A DNA stretch of 64,000 nucleotides. Origin: Calliphora vicina. Taxonomy: Eukaryota > Arthropoda > Insecta > Diptera > Calliphoridae. Within the stretch, counting starts at the first letter, position 1, and each line of letters opens with the position of its first letter. The stretch covers positions 69,637,240 to 69,701,239 of the forward strand of contig NC_088781.1 in NCBI RefSeq assembly GCF_958450345.1. Reading direction: 5' to 3'. This document shows positions 62,990 through 64,000 of this stretch, in pieces. Position numbers and translations under genes: made by a program. A model generated the notes under the pieces. It was not told the DNA's origin. It searched no databases and saw nothing but the letters and a program-made list of their open reading frames with translations.

Positions 62990-64000
62990 ATTAGAGTGCT
63001 CCAAAAAAATTAAATTGCGAATTTTGACCGTCCCCCCTCTAGAATGGTTCTATGTATTGTAAAAACTCGTTGTGAAAAATATTAGGATGATATGATAACG
63101 TTAACTGGTGCTGCAACGACGCTGAAGTTTTGAGGTCCATTTACAAGGGGAAAAAATGCAATTTTTTCAGTTTTTGTAAAAATTTTGGCATTAAATAATT
63201 AATTTTGCAATTTAATTTAAAAGAATCGAAATGTACATGTAATTGTCGTTCTAATAAGATATAAAAGACAAAAATTGGTTAAAAAATGTTAAAGTTATTA
63301 AAAAATCGCCAGGCCATTAATGTGTCTCAGGCCACTTGAACAAGAAATGTAGAAACAAAATTAACATATTTTGATAAATATTATAATAAAAGTACATTTT
63401 TACTTAAAATATATCCATATTTACTTGTATATGAGTTTTTGTCTTCGTAAGATACCTTTAACCTATTTTACCTTTGACCTTCACGATTTAAGGGTTAACG
63501 TTTTCCGATTTTAGAAAAACTTTCAGACTATATTTAAAATTACCTGGAATATAATATTCTGAATAGCTTTTGCTTAAAAATCATAACAATAAAGAAATTC
63601 GGCTCATTCGCCAAAATATGGCCAAAAAATAGTTTTTCTCGAAAATCTCAAAATTTAAATAGCAGGTACGGAAAAACTATAGGAAGTATTTTCATAATTT
63701 TTTCATATTTTTATTACCTATTATGTTCTCAATAAATCCCAATGTGATGATCAAAAAATTTTGAAATTTGTTTAACAAAATTTTTAAAAATTTGAAATTG
63801 GAGTTTTGTAACTGCCTTTAAAAAAATTAAATTTGTTTGGTCATACCTGCGAATAGGTTAACGGTATCCAACGAAGACAAAAACTCATATACAAGTAAAT
63901 ATGGATATATTTTAAGTAAAAATTTACATTTTTTAACCAATTTTTGTTTTTTGTATCTTATTAGAACGACAATTACGTGTACATTTCGATTCTTTTAAAT
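62990..64000. repeat. Family E repeat arranged as a palindrome, runs off the window
   Basis: 63225-63480 is repeated inverted at about 63850-64000, for example TGTCGTTCTAATAAGATA (63244) against its inverse near 63957, and TCCATATTTACTTGTATATG against CATATACAAGTAAATATGGA. CGCCAGGCCATTAATGTG and CAGGCCACTTGAACAA match 27.7 kb. It is non-coding. Confidence 0.65.

Overview
This is AT-rich eukaryotic (insect) DNA. The only host protein-coding gene I can support is Allatostatin C (AstC): three coding exons at 17489-17979 on the + strand encode a 120-residue neuropeptide precursor ending in the insect peptide QVRYRQCYFNPISCF. The 60-70 bp introns, the Drosophila-like start context and the repeats (DINE-1/INE-1-type Helitrons with CAGA microsatellites, Tc1, hAT, Transib, I-group LINEs) point to a higher fly, probably a calyptrate (blow fly or house fly relatives). 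The species cannot be fixed from sequence alone.

Layout. 1-9.3 kb: repeats upstream of AstC, with a hAT element (384-2220), a Tc1 transposase relic (3.6-4.56 kb), small foldbacks and a solo Ty3/gypsy-type LTR (7853-8447). 9.33-18 kb: the AstC locus. A TATA box and an ATG-free candidate 5' UTR exon (about 9365-9576) end in a consensus donor and are followed by a 7.9-kb intron and the coding exons. 18-31 kb: two copies of one hAT family. One is interrupted by a DINE-like Helitron holding about 1.4 kb of (CAGA)n; the other by a second hAT with a clean 8-bp duplication. Tc1 and hAT transposase relics and an 800-bp palindrome lie near them. 31-46 kb: foldbacks, MITEs, Helitron-like and dispersed noncoding repeats. 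46-49 kb: Tc1 and LINE relics. 49.4-52.4 kb: a Transib-like element whose ends start with CACAGTG. 53.7-64 kb: minisatellite-bearing hAT copies, a Tc1-like element with 224-bp IR/DR ends, and a four-element nest in which an I-group LINE is interrupted by a hAT-like element and by a long-TIR element that itself contains a piggyBac MITE.

The AstC product would be a secreted, disulfide-closed peptide. Everything else is mobile DNA in various states of decay, and no second host gene is evident. Many calls rest on terminal repeats plus target-site duplications read by eye. No database search was possible, so superfamily names reflect family knowledge, not hits.
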